From contig NZ_LQMT02000010.1 of NCBI RefSeq assembly GCF_001620365.2, forward strand, positions 150,142 to 214,141: DNA of 64,000 nt. Reading direction: 5' to 3'. The position numbers and the translations under genes are program-made. Below the pieces are notes generated by a model. It saw nothing but the letters and a program-made list of their open reading frames with translations. It was not told where the DNA came from and searched no databases. Positions 26,248 through 36,371 of this stretch are shown in pieces. Position 1 is the stretch's first letter, and each line of letters begins with the position of its first letter. This DNA is from Amycolatopsis keratiniphila subsp. keratiniphila (GTDB taxonomy: Bacteria > Actinomycetota > Actinomycetes > Mycobacteriales > Pseudonocardiaceae).

Positions 26248-27984
26248 TCAGCGTTTGACGCGGTTGCGGACGGCCAGCAGGGTCAGTCCGAGCAGCAGCG
26301 GCCCGAGGACGCGCATGACCAGCCGCAGGACCTCGCCCAACGGTGTCAGCTCCTTCGGCAGCGTCGCCAGTTTCGTGTCCAGCGAAACGGTGCTCTGGGC
26401 GACGTAGATGAGGGTGTCCCCGAAGGCGGGCGTGGTCTTGAAGCCGCCTAACCAGATGCTCGTGCTCACGACGGCTATGAGGACGGCCAGGGTCGCGAGG
26501 GCTCTGAGGGCGCGGAGGCCGTAGCCGGAGATGAGCCAGTAGAGGTAGAGGATGAAACGCTCGGACCACGGGGTGGCCGGGCTGTGGCGGCGCATCTCCA
26601 TCTCGCCGTAGTAGAAGTCGGCGGCGCCGGGCTCGTTCTTGCTGTCTTCCTGTGCCTTGCGGAGCTGCCGGTAGAGGTCGGCGATGCGGCGGGGGCCGAC
26701 TGGCGCGCTTCGGTCACTTCGCCAGACGTGTTCCTCGGCGAGGACCTGGCGGTTGCGGTACGAGCCGAATGTGCAGGCGCCTTCCAGCCGCAGCTTGTCC
26801 AGGTGATGCGCGCCCGCGAAGCGGCAATTCGCCAAGTCGGCGTCGGTGAACACGAGGTCGGCGACGTCCGCTCCCTCGACGGACGTCACGGACGCGGCTC
26901 CCGAGACCGTCGAAGCCTTGCCGAACACGGACCTTTCCAAGCCGAGGTTCGAGTGACGGACCAGCCTCAGCGTGACCCCTTCCTCGAATTTGGTCTCGGA
27001 ACAGTCCATCTCCGGTGATCCGGCGAAGAGGGTCATCCGGCTTCGGAAGGTCGCGCGGCCGAAGTCCAGCCGTTCGGCGCTGACCGGACCGAAACGATCG
27101 GCCGCGACGAAGACGGCTCCTCGGAAACGGGCGTCCGAACGGAATCTCACGTCTTCGAACATCGCGTGCCCTTCGAAACAGGCGTCAACGAAGCACGCGT
27201 CGTCACCGAACGTGGCGGCGTCGAACATCGCGTCCCCGGCGAACTTGGCACCTAGGAAGCTGGCGCGGTCGTCGAAACGCAGCAAGTTGAACTCGGCTTC
27301 GTCTCCGAATTCCGCGCCGTCGAATCGGACCTCATCGGCGAACCCCTGGTCCGAAGAGAACAACGCGGCACTTTCGAACTTCGTCCTACAGAAGGAGGCG
27401 CGCCCGTCGAACGATCCGCGTATGAAGTCAGCGGGCCGCTTGAAGACGGCGCCGTCGAAGCAGACAGCCCCCGCGAAGCGCGCGCGAGTGAAGGTTCCTT
27501 CCTTGAAGATCGCCCGGTCGAACCCGGTCTCACCGGCGAAGTACGCGCCTTCGAATGTGGCATCGTCGAAAACGACGTCTTCGAATGTCGTCCGGTCTTC
27601 GAACCGGCTGCGAAGAAACGAGGCACTGTCACGAAAACCGGCCTTGTCGAAGCTGACGGAGCCCTCGAACACGGCGTCGGTGAAGTCCGCGTCGAAGAAC
27701 GTGACGTCTTCGAAAACCACGAGCCCGGGAAAGCGTGTCTCGGCGAAATCCGCGCGGCCGAACTCCGCGCGACGGCCGTCGATGCTCCCGACGGCGTCGA
27801 CGAGTCTCGTGACGAGTTCCCCGGAAAGCGTGGTCCCCCGGAGATCGACTTCGGCGCCGAGCGAGAGACCGCGGAAGTACTCGTCCTGCCGCCCGGGTTC
27901 GAGATGCTCGAGACAGTGATCGAAGTCGAGGACGCGCACGCCGCGGCAGTCCTCGCGCTCGCATGACGGCCAAGCCTCGCCCAT
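26248..27984 (-). CDS. Pentapeptide-repeat protein with C-terminal membrane anchor
   Basis: The 578-aa protein starts with a Cys/His knuckle (CEREDCRG...DHCLEHL, about 8-29). About 300 residues of A(D/N)F/F(D/E)xAxF repeats follow (roughly 80-320), as in right-handed beta-helix pentapeptide proteins, here with many FDxA/FxDA variants. Near the C-terminus, two or three hydrophobic helices (about 478-500, 510-525 and 548-570) flank a short loop with LIYVAQSTVSLDTKLA. The layout resembles ion-channel-like pentapeptide proteins of actinobacteria. It stands alone between ffh and ku. Confidence 0.8.
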   Translation of the reverse strand: MGEAWPSCEREDCRGVRVLDFDHCLEHLEPGRQDEYFRGLSLGAEVDLRGTTLSGELVTRLVDAVGSIDGRRAEFGRADFAETRFPGLVVFEDVTFFDADFTDAVFEGSVSFDKAGFRDSASFLRSRFEDRTTFEDVVFDDATFEGAYFAGETGFDRAIFKEGTFTRARFAGAVCFDGAVFKRPADFIRGSFDGRASFCRTKFESAALFSSDQGFADEVRFDGAEFGDEAEFNLLRFDDRASFLGAKFAGDAMFDAATFGDDACFVDACFEGHAMFEDVRFRSDARFRGAVFVAADRFGPVSAERLDFGRATFRSRMTLFAGSPEMDCSETKFEEGVTLRLVRHSNLGLERSVFGKASTVSGAASVTSVEGADVADLVFTDADLANCRFAGAHHLDKLRLEGACTFGSYRNRQVLAEEHVWRSDRSAPVGPRRIADLYRQLRKAQEDSKNEPGAADFYYGEMEMRRHSPATPWSERFILYLYWLISGYGLRALRALATLAVLIAVVSTSIWLGGFKTTPAFGDTLIYVAQSTVSLDTKLATLPKELTPLGEVLRLVMRVLGPLLLGLTLLAVRNRVKR

Positions 27985-28000
27985 GCGTCATTACTAGCGC

Positions 28001-28052
28001 AGAAAACAGGGCTCCGGGACCGGTCGCCCCTCGCAGACCGGTACCGGAGCCC
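28001..28052 (-). terminator. Strong hairpin terminator downstream of ku
   Basis: Arms 28009-28025 and 28036-28052 are complementary at 16 of 17 positions. On the minus strand the hairpin is followed by TGTTTTCT (28001-28008). It lies between ku and the pentapeptide-repeat gene and would stop read-through into the latter. Confidence 0.65.
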
Positions 28053-28244
28053 CTACGGAAGGCTCGCCTCCCCGCGAGCCGACCGTAAGCACACTTGGCG
28101 AGCTTCGCGGGACTCGGTATCGCCGGACCCCCAGTACCAGGCGATTCGCTGCCCGCGCTCTCTCCGCGCGATGGCATAACCATGCCCGGTCACCCTGGGG
28201 TCACGGCAGCGTGAAGACCCCCAACTCCCCCTGAGTAGATCTAC
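28053..28244. other. Gene-free stretch downstream of ku with a second hairpin
   Basis: About 190 bp hold no gene I can support. A GC-rich hairpin GGCTCGC-CTCCCC-GCGAGCC (28062-28081) lies next to the terminator. A small RNA is possible but no known family was recognised. Confidence 0.4.
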
Positions 28245-29093
28245 TCAACTGGTCTTGGCCGACGACGCCGACGACGAAGCCCGCTTCGCCCGCGTCCGCG
28301 CCTGGCGTGCCTTGTCCGCCGCTTCCTTGGCCTTCTCGACCGGGCCCTGCTGCAAGGCGGCCAGCAGCCGCGTCACACCTTCCGCCTGTTCGGCGGCGGT
28401 GGGCTGGAGGACGTCGTCGCCGTCCAGCTTGGCCTGGATGAGTGCTTCGAGCGCCTCACGGTAGTGATCGGTGTACCGGCCGGGCTCGAAATCCTGTGTG
28501 AGGTCTTCGATCAGCGAGACCGCGTTCCGCAGTTCCCCGCGCCGCAGGTCGACGTCCTCGTGCAGGAACGGGAAGTCCGGCCGCCGGATCTCGTCGGGCC
28601 ACAGCATCGTCTCGAGCAGGATCACCTGGTCCCGCACGCGCAGCGCGCCCAGCGTCTCGCGCTGCCGCAAGGTCACCTTCACGATCGCGATCCGCCCGGA
28701 CTGCTGCAGCGCCTCGCTCAACAGCACATAGGGCTTGGTGCCCGCCGGCTCCGGTTCCAGGTAGTAGCTGCGCGCGAAGTACATCGGGTCGACCTGGTCG
28801 GCCGGGGTGAAGCCGACGACGTCCATCGACTGGGTGGTCGGTGCGAGCAGCGACGCGAAGTCGCCGGCGGTCAGCAGGACGACGTCGCCGTTGGGGACGG
28901 GATACCCCTTCGCGATCTCGGCCGTGGGCACCTCGGCGCCGTCGACCTCGCAGACCCACTTCACCCGCACCCGGCCGCCGTCCGCCTCGTGCACCTGGTG
29001 GAGGGGGATGTTGTGCTCTTCGGTCGCGCTGTACGCCTTCACCGGAATGGCGTAGGTCCCGAATCCGATCGTGCCTTTCCACACCGCGCGCAT
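28245..29093 (-). CDS. ku: Non-homologous end-joining protein Ku
   Basis: The 282-aa protein starts at the ATG at 29093 (MRAVWKGTIGFGTYAIPVKAY), the typical Ku start; an ORF extension of ten codons upstream is rejected. The Ku core ring domain (about 1-250) has the motifs TKPYVLLSEAL and GRIAIVKVTLRQRE. The C-terminus is a Lys/Ala/Ser-rich extension (about 255-282), as in other actinobacterial Ku proteins, where such tails contact DNA. Ku binds double-strand breaks and recruits ligase LigD; no ligD is in this window. Confidence 0.95.
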   Translation of the reverse strand: MRAVWKGTIGFGTYAIPVKAYSATEEHNIPLHQVHEADGGRVRVKWVCEVDGAEVPTAEIAKGYPVPNGDVVLLTAGDFASLLAPTTQSMDVVGFTPADQVDPMYFARSYYLEPEPAGTKPYVLLSEALQQSGRIAIVKVTLRQRETLGALRVRDQVILLETMLWPDEIRRPDFPFLHEDVDLRRGELRNAVSLIEDLTQDFEPGRYTDHYREALEALIQAKLDGDDVLQPTAAEQAEGVTRLLAALQQGPVEKAKEAADKARQARTRAKRASSSASSAKTS

Positions 29094-29143
29094 GGCCCAC
29101 CTCCGCCTGGTCAGCGTATCCACGCGCCGAAGCGGCGGGACAG

Positions 29144-29578
29144 CTACAAACGGGTGTCAGGGGCCACTGAATCGCTCACACATTCGAATGACGGGCGCGA
29201 TTCGGCGAGTGCCTCGGCCGAACAGTCGACAGCGGTGGCCGCCGCACGGAGCACTTCGGCGACCACCTCGACGTCGACCATCGGGGCGGTGGCCAGCGCG
29301 CCTTCGCCGCCCCCTTCGACGCGGCCCGCCATGCCTTCGAGCGCGATGGCCAGCGCCTGCTGGCCCGCGACGAGGTGCCGGACCACTTTGAGCAGTTCGG
29401 GCACGGTCGCGGCGGTACCGGAAGCGGTGAGGGAGACGGCGAGGTCGTCCGCGCACGCGCGCAGATGGGAGGCGACGACGGTCGGCGGCAGCGTGATCCG
29501 CTGCGGTCCGGGCGGGTTCTGCTCGTGCTCCAGCACGCGCTCACCGCCCTCCGGCTCCTTCGGGTCTCGACCGCGCAC
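29144..29578 (-). CDS. Hypothetical protein upstream of ku
   Basis: The 144-aa protein has a GTG start at 29578. It is acidic and Ala-rich and probably helical (HLRACADDLAVSLTASGTAATVPELLKVVRHLVAGQQALAIALEGMAG), with no membrane segment or signal peptide. No family is recognised. It lies 50 bp from ku on the same strand. A second reading frame on this strand is also open, so the frame choice rests on codon composition. Confidence 0.45.
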   Translation of the reverse strand: MRGRDPKEPEGGERVLEHEQNPPGPQRITLPPTVVASHLRACADDLAVSLTASGTAATVPELLKVVRHLVAGQQALAIALEGMAGRVEGGGEGALATAPMVDVEVVAEVLRAAATAVDCSAEALAESRPSFECVSDSVAPDTRL

Positions 29579-29628
29579 ATCCTGCCACCGCTACCCTCCG
29601 CGACTCGCACGACACCCCGAACCCGAGG

Positions 29629-30159
29629 TCAGCCGTAACCGAGCAGGACCACCGCGGCCGCCGCCAGGACCAATCCCGCCGATCGCACGGGGCCGGGCCG
29701 CTCACGGAGCGCCACGGCAGCCGCACGCCGTTCCATCGCCGGATGACGATCGGGAGGATCGCCGAAGTCGCCGCCAGGCTGCTCGCCACGACCGGCCAGA
29801 GACCGGCTTCCGGTACCGCCTGCGCCAGCGCGAGATACTGGACGGCGAATCCGGCGCTGGCGATCAGCGCGTCCCGGACCGAGGACTTCGCGCCTTCCGC
29901 GTCACCCGCGCCGGAGCGCGAAACGGCCATCAGCGCGACGACCGCCAGCCCGATCCCGGCGAACCCCGGCACCGAGGGCCATCGACGGATCCGCCGTCGT
30001 GAACAGCAATACGGCACCGAGCATGAACAAGAAGCCGCCCACCTGGCCGGCGAACGCGACGGCGGCGAACTCGGCCCGCCTGGCCAGGAGCCCGCCCGCG
30101 AAGTCGACGAATCCGTAACAGAGGGCGGATCCCAGCGCGAGCAGAGTGGGATCAGGCAT
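29629..30159 (-). pseudogene. Decayed EamA/DMT-type transporter
   Basis: The start (MPDPTLLALGSALCYGFVDFAGGLLARR at 30159) is a normal EamA N-terminal helix pair. The frame then breaks near 29975. In another frame follows GFAGIGLAVVALMAVSRSG and a DAxxAGLWPVVASSLAATSAILPIV helix pair. In yet another frame comes a final hydrophobic helix ending VVLLGYG at 29629. The total is about 177 codons against about 280-300 for an intact drug/metabolite transporter. At least two deletions or frameshifts are needed to explain it. It is not likely to make a working protein. Confidence 0.7.
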
Positions 30160-30209
30160 GGCGCTCGCCTACCCGGCGGGCGGCGTCCCCAAACGATCAG
30201 GCAGGCGCC

Positions 30210-32525
30210 TCAGGAAGCGGCCGCCAGCAGTGCCGCTTCGACCTTCGACCGCCACGCCTGGTCGATCCGGCCGCTCCGCGGCACCACGGCGAACGAGTCG
30301 ACGACGGCACCGCCGAGCGTGGCCACCTTCGCCCACCGCACCTCGGCCTCGCACCGGCGCAACGCGCCCGCGACCCGGTACAGCAGCCCGATCCGGTTCG
30401 CGGCCCGCAGTTCGACGACGACGGTGTCGCGCCCGCTGGTCTCGTCGTCGAACCAGATCACCTTCGCCCCGGCCGGCGGCGCCTCCCCTCCGCCGTAGTC
30501 CCGTTCCTTCGCCGCGAGCCGCTGGGTGAGCGGCAGCGTCCCCGCCACCGCCCGTGCGAACTGCTCCCGCAGCAGCGTGACGTCGGGCAGCGAGCCGAAC
30601 TTCGGTGACGCCGTGAAGACTCCCGCCCGTCCCCCGTCGTGCCCGCGCAGCACCGCCGCGTGGACTTCGAGCGAGTTCAGCGCGAGCACACCGGCCGCGG
30701 GGGCCAGCAGTTCCGCGCGGGCCGGGACGGCGAGCACCACCGTCACCACCTTGCCGGCGGCGGTGATCCGCACCTCGCCGCGGCCGGACGCGACGGCTTC
30801 GGCGACGAGCTCCCGCTGTTCGGCACCCATCGGCTCCGGCGGCACGAAACCCTTGCCGTGTAACGCTTCTTCGCAGCCGGACACCAGTTCGGCGAGCAGG
30901 CGCGCCTTCCAGTCCGTCCACACGCCCGGCCCGGTGGCCAGCGAATCGGCCGTCGTCAGGGCGTGCAGCAGTTCCAGCAGGACGAGATTGTCGTCGAGGG
31001 TCTTGGTGACCCGCTGGATCGTGGCGGGATCGCTGATGTCCCGCCGCGTCGCGGTATGCGGCAGCAACAGGTGATGCCGCACCATCGCCGCCACCAGCGC
31101 CGAATCGGCGGGCGACAACCCCAGCCGGGCCGCCACCTGTGCGCTGATCTTCGCGCCGAGTTCGGAGTGGTCCGCGTCGCGGCCCTTGCCGATGTCGTGC
31201 AGCAACGCGCCGATCAGCAGCAGATCCGGCCGCGAAACGGTGGTCGTCAGCTTCGACGCCTCGACCGCGGCCCGCACGAGATGCCGGTCGACCGTCCACG
31301 AGTGCACCGGCGACCTCGGCGGGAGATCCCGCACCGCACCCCATTCGGGGAACAACCGAGCCCACAGGCCGGTGCGGTCAAGTGCCTCCACGGCGTCGAC
31401 GAGTCCCTCGCCCGCGCCGAGCAGTTCCACCAGCGCCTTGAGGGCGTCGGCGGGCCACGGCGCGCGCAGTTCCGGCGCCGTTTCGGCGAGCGCCCGCAAG
31501 GTCCCGTGCGCGATGGGCTTGCGGATCCGGGCCGACGCCGCGGCGACCCGCAGCAACAGGGCCGGATCCTTGGCGGGCAGGGCGTCCCGCGCCAGCGCGA
31601 CCTCGTTCCCGTGCAGGACGACACCCTCGTCGAGCGGCGTCCGCACCGGACGGCGGCCGAACCGCGCCTTCGGTGGTTCCACAGTGGACCGGAGCGCGAC
31701 GTCGACCGCGTACGCGATCGTCCGCCCCGCACCGGAAAGCTTGCGCGCCAAGGTGAACCGATCGCCGAAGCCGAGTTCGCCCGCGACCGTCTCGGCTTCC
31801 GGCGCGCTGAGGATGTCCCGCTCCCGGCGCAGTTCGCGCCGCAGTTCCGTCCGGACGTCGAGCAGCAGACTCTTGGCCGCGAGCAGTTCCTCGCCGGGCC
31901 TCGCCGTGAGCTGTGCCGCCGCCAGCGCTTCGAGAACGGCGAAGTCGCGAAGCCCGCCCCTGCCGTGTTTGAGATCCGGCTCGGCTGACTGCGCGATCTC
32001 GCCGCTGCGGGCCCAGCGCTGACGCACCGCGTCCGACAGTTCGTCCATCCGTTTCCGGGCGGTCCTCCGCCACTGGTCCCGTGCCGCGGCCGCCAGCCTG
32101 GCGGTGATCTCGGCGTCCCCGGAGATGTGCCGGATGTCGAGCAGCCCCATCGCGGTCCGCAGATCCTCCGACGCCACCTTCAGCGCCTCACCCGGAGTGC
32201 GGACCGAGTGATCGAGGCCGATCTTGGCGTCCCACAGCGGGTACCAGATCGCGTCGGCGATCTCGCCGACGCGCGAGTTGCCGTTGTGCAGCAACAACAG
32301 ATCGAGGTCGGAGAAGGGCACCAGTTCGCTGCGCCCCAGGCCGCCGACGGCGGCCAGCGCGACACCGGGTTCAGCGGTGTCGACGCCGGCCGCCGAGGCG
32401 CCCTTGCCCAACCAGAATTCGTAGAGGTCGACGCACGCCGCGCGCAACGCGGCCGCCCCTAACCTCCCGTGCCTGCCCTCGAGCAACCGCTCGGTGGCCT
32501 TGACCAGCTCACCCCCGTCGGCCAT
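30210..32525 (-). CDS. glnD: [Protein-PII] uridylyl/adenylyltransferase GlnD
   Basis: The 771-aa enzyme modifies PII in response to nitrogen status. The nucleotidyltransferase motif GLGRSELVPFSDLDLLLLH is at about 61-79, and a GlnE-like helical domain follows. The HD hydrolase domain contains LLHDIGKGRDADHSELG (about 445). Two ACT domains are at the C-terminus (about 645-700 and 710-765; VVVELRAANRIGLLYRVAGAL in the second). In actinomycetes GlnD may adenylylate rather than uridylylate GlnK. It begins 9 bp after glnB. Confidence 0.95.
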   Translation of the reverse strand: MADGGELVKATERLLEGRHGRLGAAALRAACVDLYEFWLGKGASAAGVDTAEPGVALAAVGGLGRSELVPFSDLDLLLLHNGNSRVGEIADAIWYPLWDAKIGLDHSVRTPGEALKVASEDLRTAMGLLDIRHISGDAEITARLAAAARDQWRRTARKRMDELSDAVRQRWARSGEIAQSAEPDLKHGRGGLRDFAVLEALAAAQLTARPGEELLAAKSLLLDVRTELRRELRRERDILSAPEAETVAGELGFGDRFTLARKLSGAGRTIAYAVDVALRSTVEPPKARFGRRPVRTPLDEGVVLHGNEVALARDALPAKDPALLLRVAAASARIRKPIAHGTLRALAETAPELRAPWPADALKALVELLGAGEGLVDAVEALDRTGLWARLFPEWGAVRDLPPRSPVHSWTVDRHLVRAAVEASKLTTTVSRPDLLLIGALLHDIGKGRDADHSELGAKISAQVAARLGLSPADSALVAAMVRHHLLLPHTATRRDISDPATIQRVTKTLDDNLVLLELLHALTTADSLATGPGVWTDWKARLLAELVSGCEEALHGKGFVPPEPMGAEQRELVAEAVASGRGEVRITAAGKVVTVVLAVPARAELLAPAAGVLALNSLEVHAAVLRGHDGGRAGVFTASPKFGSLPDVTLLREQFARAVAGTLPLTQRLAAKERDYGGGEAPPAGAKVIWFDDETSGRDTVVVELRAANRIGLLYRVAGALRRCEAEVRWAKVATLGGAVVDSFAVVPRSGRIDQAWRSKVEAALLAAAS

Positions 32526-32534
32526 CGTGGGCGC

Positions 32535-34258
<1,724 letters not shown>

Positions 34259-34353
34259 AATCTTCCTCCCGTGCCTGGGGTGTACTGCGCAGGAATTTTT
34301 GGACCGGGGTGTTTCCTCGGGCGGCGATTCAGGTTTCACCCTCGTGAACTGTC

Positions 34354-34380
34354 GGTACGGCGTTGTTACGGCCAGGTTTC
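34354..34380 (-). promoter_or_regulatory. Candidate GlnR box upstream of amt
   Basis: On the minus strand the order is GAAAC-n6-GTAAC-n6-GTACC, i.e. three pentamers at the 11-bp repeat expected for GlnR (alternating GTnAC and GaAAC sites). The third is one base off. The position, about 100 bp before the amt start, fits GlnR control of amt operons in actinomycetes. Confidence 0.5.
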
Positions 34381-34433
34381 CGGTCACCTGGTGCGTTCTG
34401 TCCGGTTGCGAAACCTCGTGGTCGAATAGGGCC

Positions 34434-35294
34434 ATGAACGCGCGTGTATCCGGCCATGACCCTCTGCCACCGGCGATCGTCCGGTCGTTGCGGTGTTCGG
34501 TCTGCGGTGACCCGGTCGGGTTAACCGAACGCACGGTGCGTTGCGATCGGGGCCACTCCTTCGACGTGGCGAAGCAGGGTTACGTCAACCTTCTGCATGC
34601 ACGCATCCCGGCGGGGACCGCGGACACGGCACCGATGGTCGCGGCCCGTGCCGACCTTCTGTCGTCGGGCGTTTACCTGCCCCTCGCCGACGCTCTCGCG
34701 AAGGTGGCTTCGGAGCACGTCGAGAACGGGATGGTCATCGACGCCGGCGCGGGCACGGGGTACTACCTCGCGCATGTGCTCGACGCCGTCCCCGCCGCGT
34801 ACGGACTGGCGCTCGACGTCTCCGCCGTCGCCCTGCGCCGGGCCGCTCGCGCGCACGCGCGCGCGGGCGCGGCCGTGTGGAATCTATGGGAGCCCTGGCC
34901 GGTGGCGGATTCGAGCGCGTCGCTGATCCTCAACGTCTTCGCGCCCCGCAACGCCTCGCAGTTCCACCGCGTCCTGACCGAGGACGGACTGCTGGTGGTC
35001 GCGACCCCGAACCCCGGTCACCTCCGGGAACTGGGCGATCTGGTGATCTCCGTCGACGGCGGCAAGGACGCGCGGCTGGAGGACACCCTCGGCGAACGCT
35101 TCACCAGGGTGGACCGGCGCGAGGTCACCCAGGAGGTGACGTTGGCGCCCGACCGGATCCGCCAGGTGGTGGAGATGGGCCCGAGCGCTCACCACCTCCA
35201 CCGCGACGGCAGGCGTGAACGCCTCGACGCGATCACCGGACCGGTCGACGTCACCACTTCGTTCAGCGTCACGCTCTACCGGCCGGTGTCCTGA
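34434..35294 (+). CDS. RlmA-type 23S rRNA guanine methyltransferase
   Basis: The 286-aa protein has an N-terminal zinc finger (CSVCGDP...RCDRGHSFD, about 20-45) followed by a conserved linker (KQGYVNLL). The SAM-binding Rossmann fold includes the motif I MVIDAGAGTGYYLAHVL (about 100-116) and NVFAPRNASQFHRVL. This is the RlmA/TlrB family, which methylates G745 or G748 in 23S rRNA; TlrB gives resistance to tylosin, so self-resistance is possible, though RlmA homologues are ordinary in many genomes. Divergent from amt. Confidence 0.85.
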   Translation: MNARVSGHDPLPPAIVRSLRCSVCGDPVGLTERTVRCDRGHSFDVAKQGYVNLLHARIPAGTADTAPMVAARADLLSSGVYLPLADALAKVASEHVENGMVIDAGAGTGYYLAHVLDAVPAAYGLALDVSAVALRRAARAHARAGAAVWNLWEPWPVADSSASLILNVFAPRNASQFHRVLTEDGLLVVATPNPGHLRELGDLVISVDGGKDARLEDTLGERFTRVDRREVTQEVTLAPDRIRQVVEMGPSAHHLHRDGRRERLDAITGPVDVTTSFSVTLYRPVS

Positions 35295-35908
35295 TGGAGG
35301 CACCCGCGACCCTGCTCGCCGACGCCGCCTGGGTCAGCGCCCGCATCGGCGGCGCCGCGAAGCTCTACGGCTGCTCCCTGCCCGAAGTGCTCGGCACGAT
35401 CTGGTGGTACTCGCTCTCCTCCGTTCTCGTCGCGCCCTCGGTGGAATCCCTCGTACGCGGCGATCCCTTGGACCCGTCACTCGACGCGATCACGATCGAC
35501 CTCGTCCCGGACGGCCGGTTCACCGGCGCCAGGTCGTCCCGGGCCCTCGACGGCGGCCTGGCCGAGCTCGGCGCCGCGTTCGCCGGAACGCTGAGCACCG
35601 CGATCGGCACGATTTCGGCTGTCACCAAAGCGAATCCGCGTGCCCTGGGCGCGATCGCGACGGATTCCATCGGCAACCGCCTGCTGTGGACCGGCGACAC
35701 CGAACGGGCGATCGCGCTGGCGGGGCCGCTCGTGGCCGCGATCGGGCTCGGGCTGCCGGAACCGCGGTTCACCCGGGTCGGGCGGAACACGGTGGTGCGC
35801 CGTGCTTCCTGTTGCCTGATCTACGAGGCGGGCAACCCGAAGTGCACCAGTTGCCCTCGGCAAACCCCGGAGGAACGGGACCGGCGGCTTCGCGCCGCTC
35901 TCGGATGA
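35294..35908 (+). CDS. FhuF-like [2Fe-2S] protein
   Basis: The 204-aa protein begins with an ATG overlapping the stop of the preceding gene (TGATG). The C-terminal cluster is RRASCCLIYEAGNPKCTSCPR: Cys-Cys-x10-Cys-x2-Cys, the signature of FhuF-type ferric-siderophore reductases. The N-terminal domain has no cofactor motif I can name. It may reduce siderophore-bound iron. It is coupled to the RNA methyltransferase, which is an odd pairing of unknown meaning. Confidence 0.8.
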   Translation: MEAPATLLADAAWVSARIGGAAKLYGCSLPEVLGTIWWYSLSSVLVAPSVESLVRGDPLDPSLDAITIDLVPDGRFTGARSSRALDGGLAELGAAFAGTLSTAIGTISAVTKANPRALGAIATDSIGNRLLWTGDTERAIALAGPLVAAIGLGLPEPRFTRVGRNTVVRRASCCLIYEAGNPKCTSCPRQTPEERDRRLRAALG

Positions 35909-35955
35909 TTCCTCTACGGGGCAAGACGAATTGACTGGGCTTTCGGTTCATTGAT

Positions 35956-35990
35956 GAAGGATTTGGGACACTGAACGTCCCAAAATCTTC
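35956..35990 (+). terminator. Hairpin after the FhuF-like gene
   Basis: Near-perfect 14-bp arms (35956-35969 and 35977-35990, one mismatch) around a 7-nt loop, with GGGAC...GTCCC at the stem top. It probably ends the 34434-35908 transcript, though no T-tract follows. It also looks like a dispersed intergenic repeat. Confidence 0.55.
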
Positions 35991-36139
35991 ACCGACAACG
36001 CTCGACCCGGTCTGGAACAGAGCGAATCCCGCTCACACAGGTCAGACGTAGATCAACAAACATTGGTCCTCCTCGAGGGCCTCGTGGTCCCCTCAAGGAT
36101 GCCTTCACGGACTGGGAACACAGGCGCGGCGTGAGCAAA

Positions 36140-36178
36140 GACGTGACTCGCGTGATCAGGGACGTGACTCGCGTGATC
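36140..36178. repeat. Tandem 18-bp repeat in the intergenic stretch
   Basis: GACGTGACTCGCGTGATC occurs at 36140-36157 and again at 36161-36178, i.e. a 21-bp period. A partly inverse version (GATCACGTGAGTGCGG) lies at 36229-36244. No gene is seen anywhere in 35909-36371; the rest is hairpins and repeats. Confidence 0.7.
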
Positions 36179-36253
36179 GGAGGCCGCACTCGGGGTGTTC
36201 CGCCGCTGATCACACGAGTTTCGGCTTCGATCACGTGAGTGCGGTCTCGCGTG

Positions 36254-36301
36254 GGTCGTGAGTGGCGATTCGGCTTAGAACCCGAATCGCCACTCACGAC
36301 C
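36254..36301. repeat. Perfect 20-bp-arm palindrome before luxR
   Basis: Arms 36254-36273 and 36282-36301 are fully complementary around an 8-nt loop (CTTAGAAC). It lies 71 bp past the luxR stop and could terminate that gene on the minus strand. Its core GTGAGTGGCGATTCGG looks like a dispersed intergenic repeat unit. Confidence 0.7.
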
Positions 36302-36371
36302 AACCCGACCCGCGCGCTTCAGGCCCACCAACGCAGTTCTGTGACCAATGGGGCCCGTGAGACATCCCGCC

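Noticed and set aside
28053..28100. 4.5S/6C RNA gene near ffh and ku
   Set aside because: Hairpin loops have short C runs but lack the conserved SRP GGAAG/AGCA pattern or the paired 6C loops.
29176..29610. Alternative frame for the gene upstream of ku
   Set aside because: Arg/Ser-rich shadow translation; the chosen frame has helical, acidic composition.
36140..36178. CRISPR-like repeat
   Set aside because: Only two direct copies, 3-bp spacer and no cas genes nearby.
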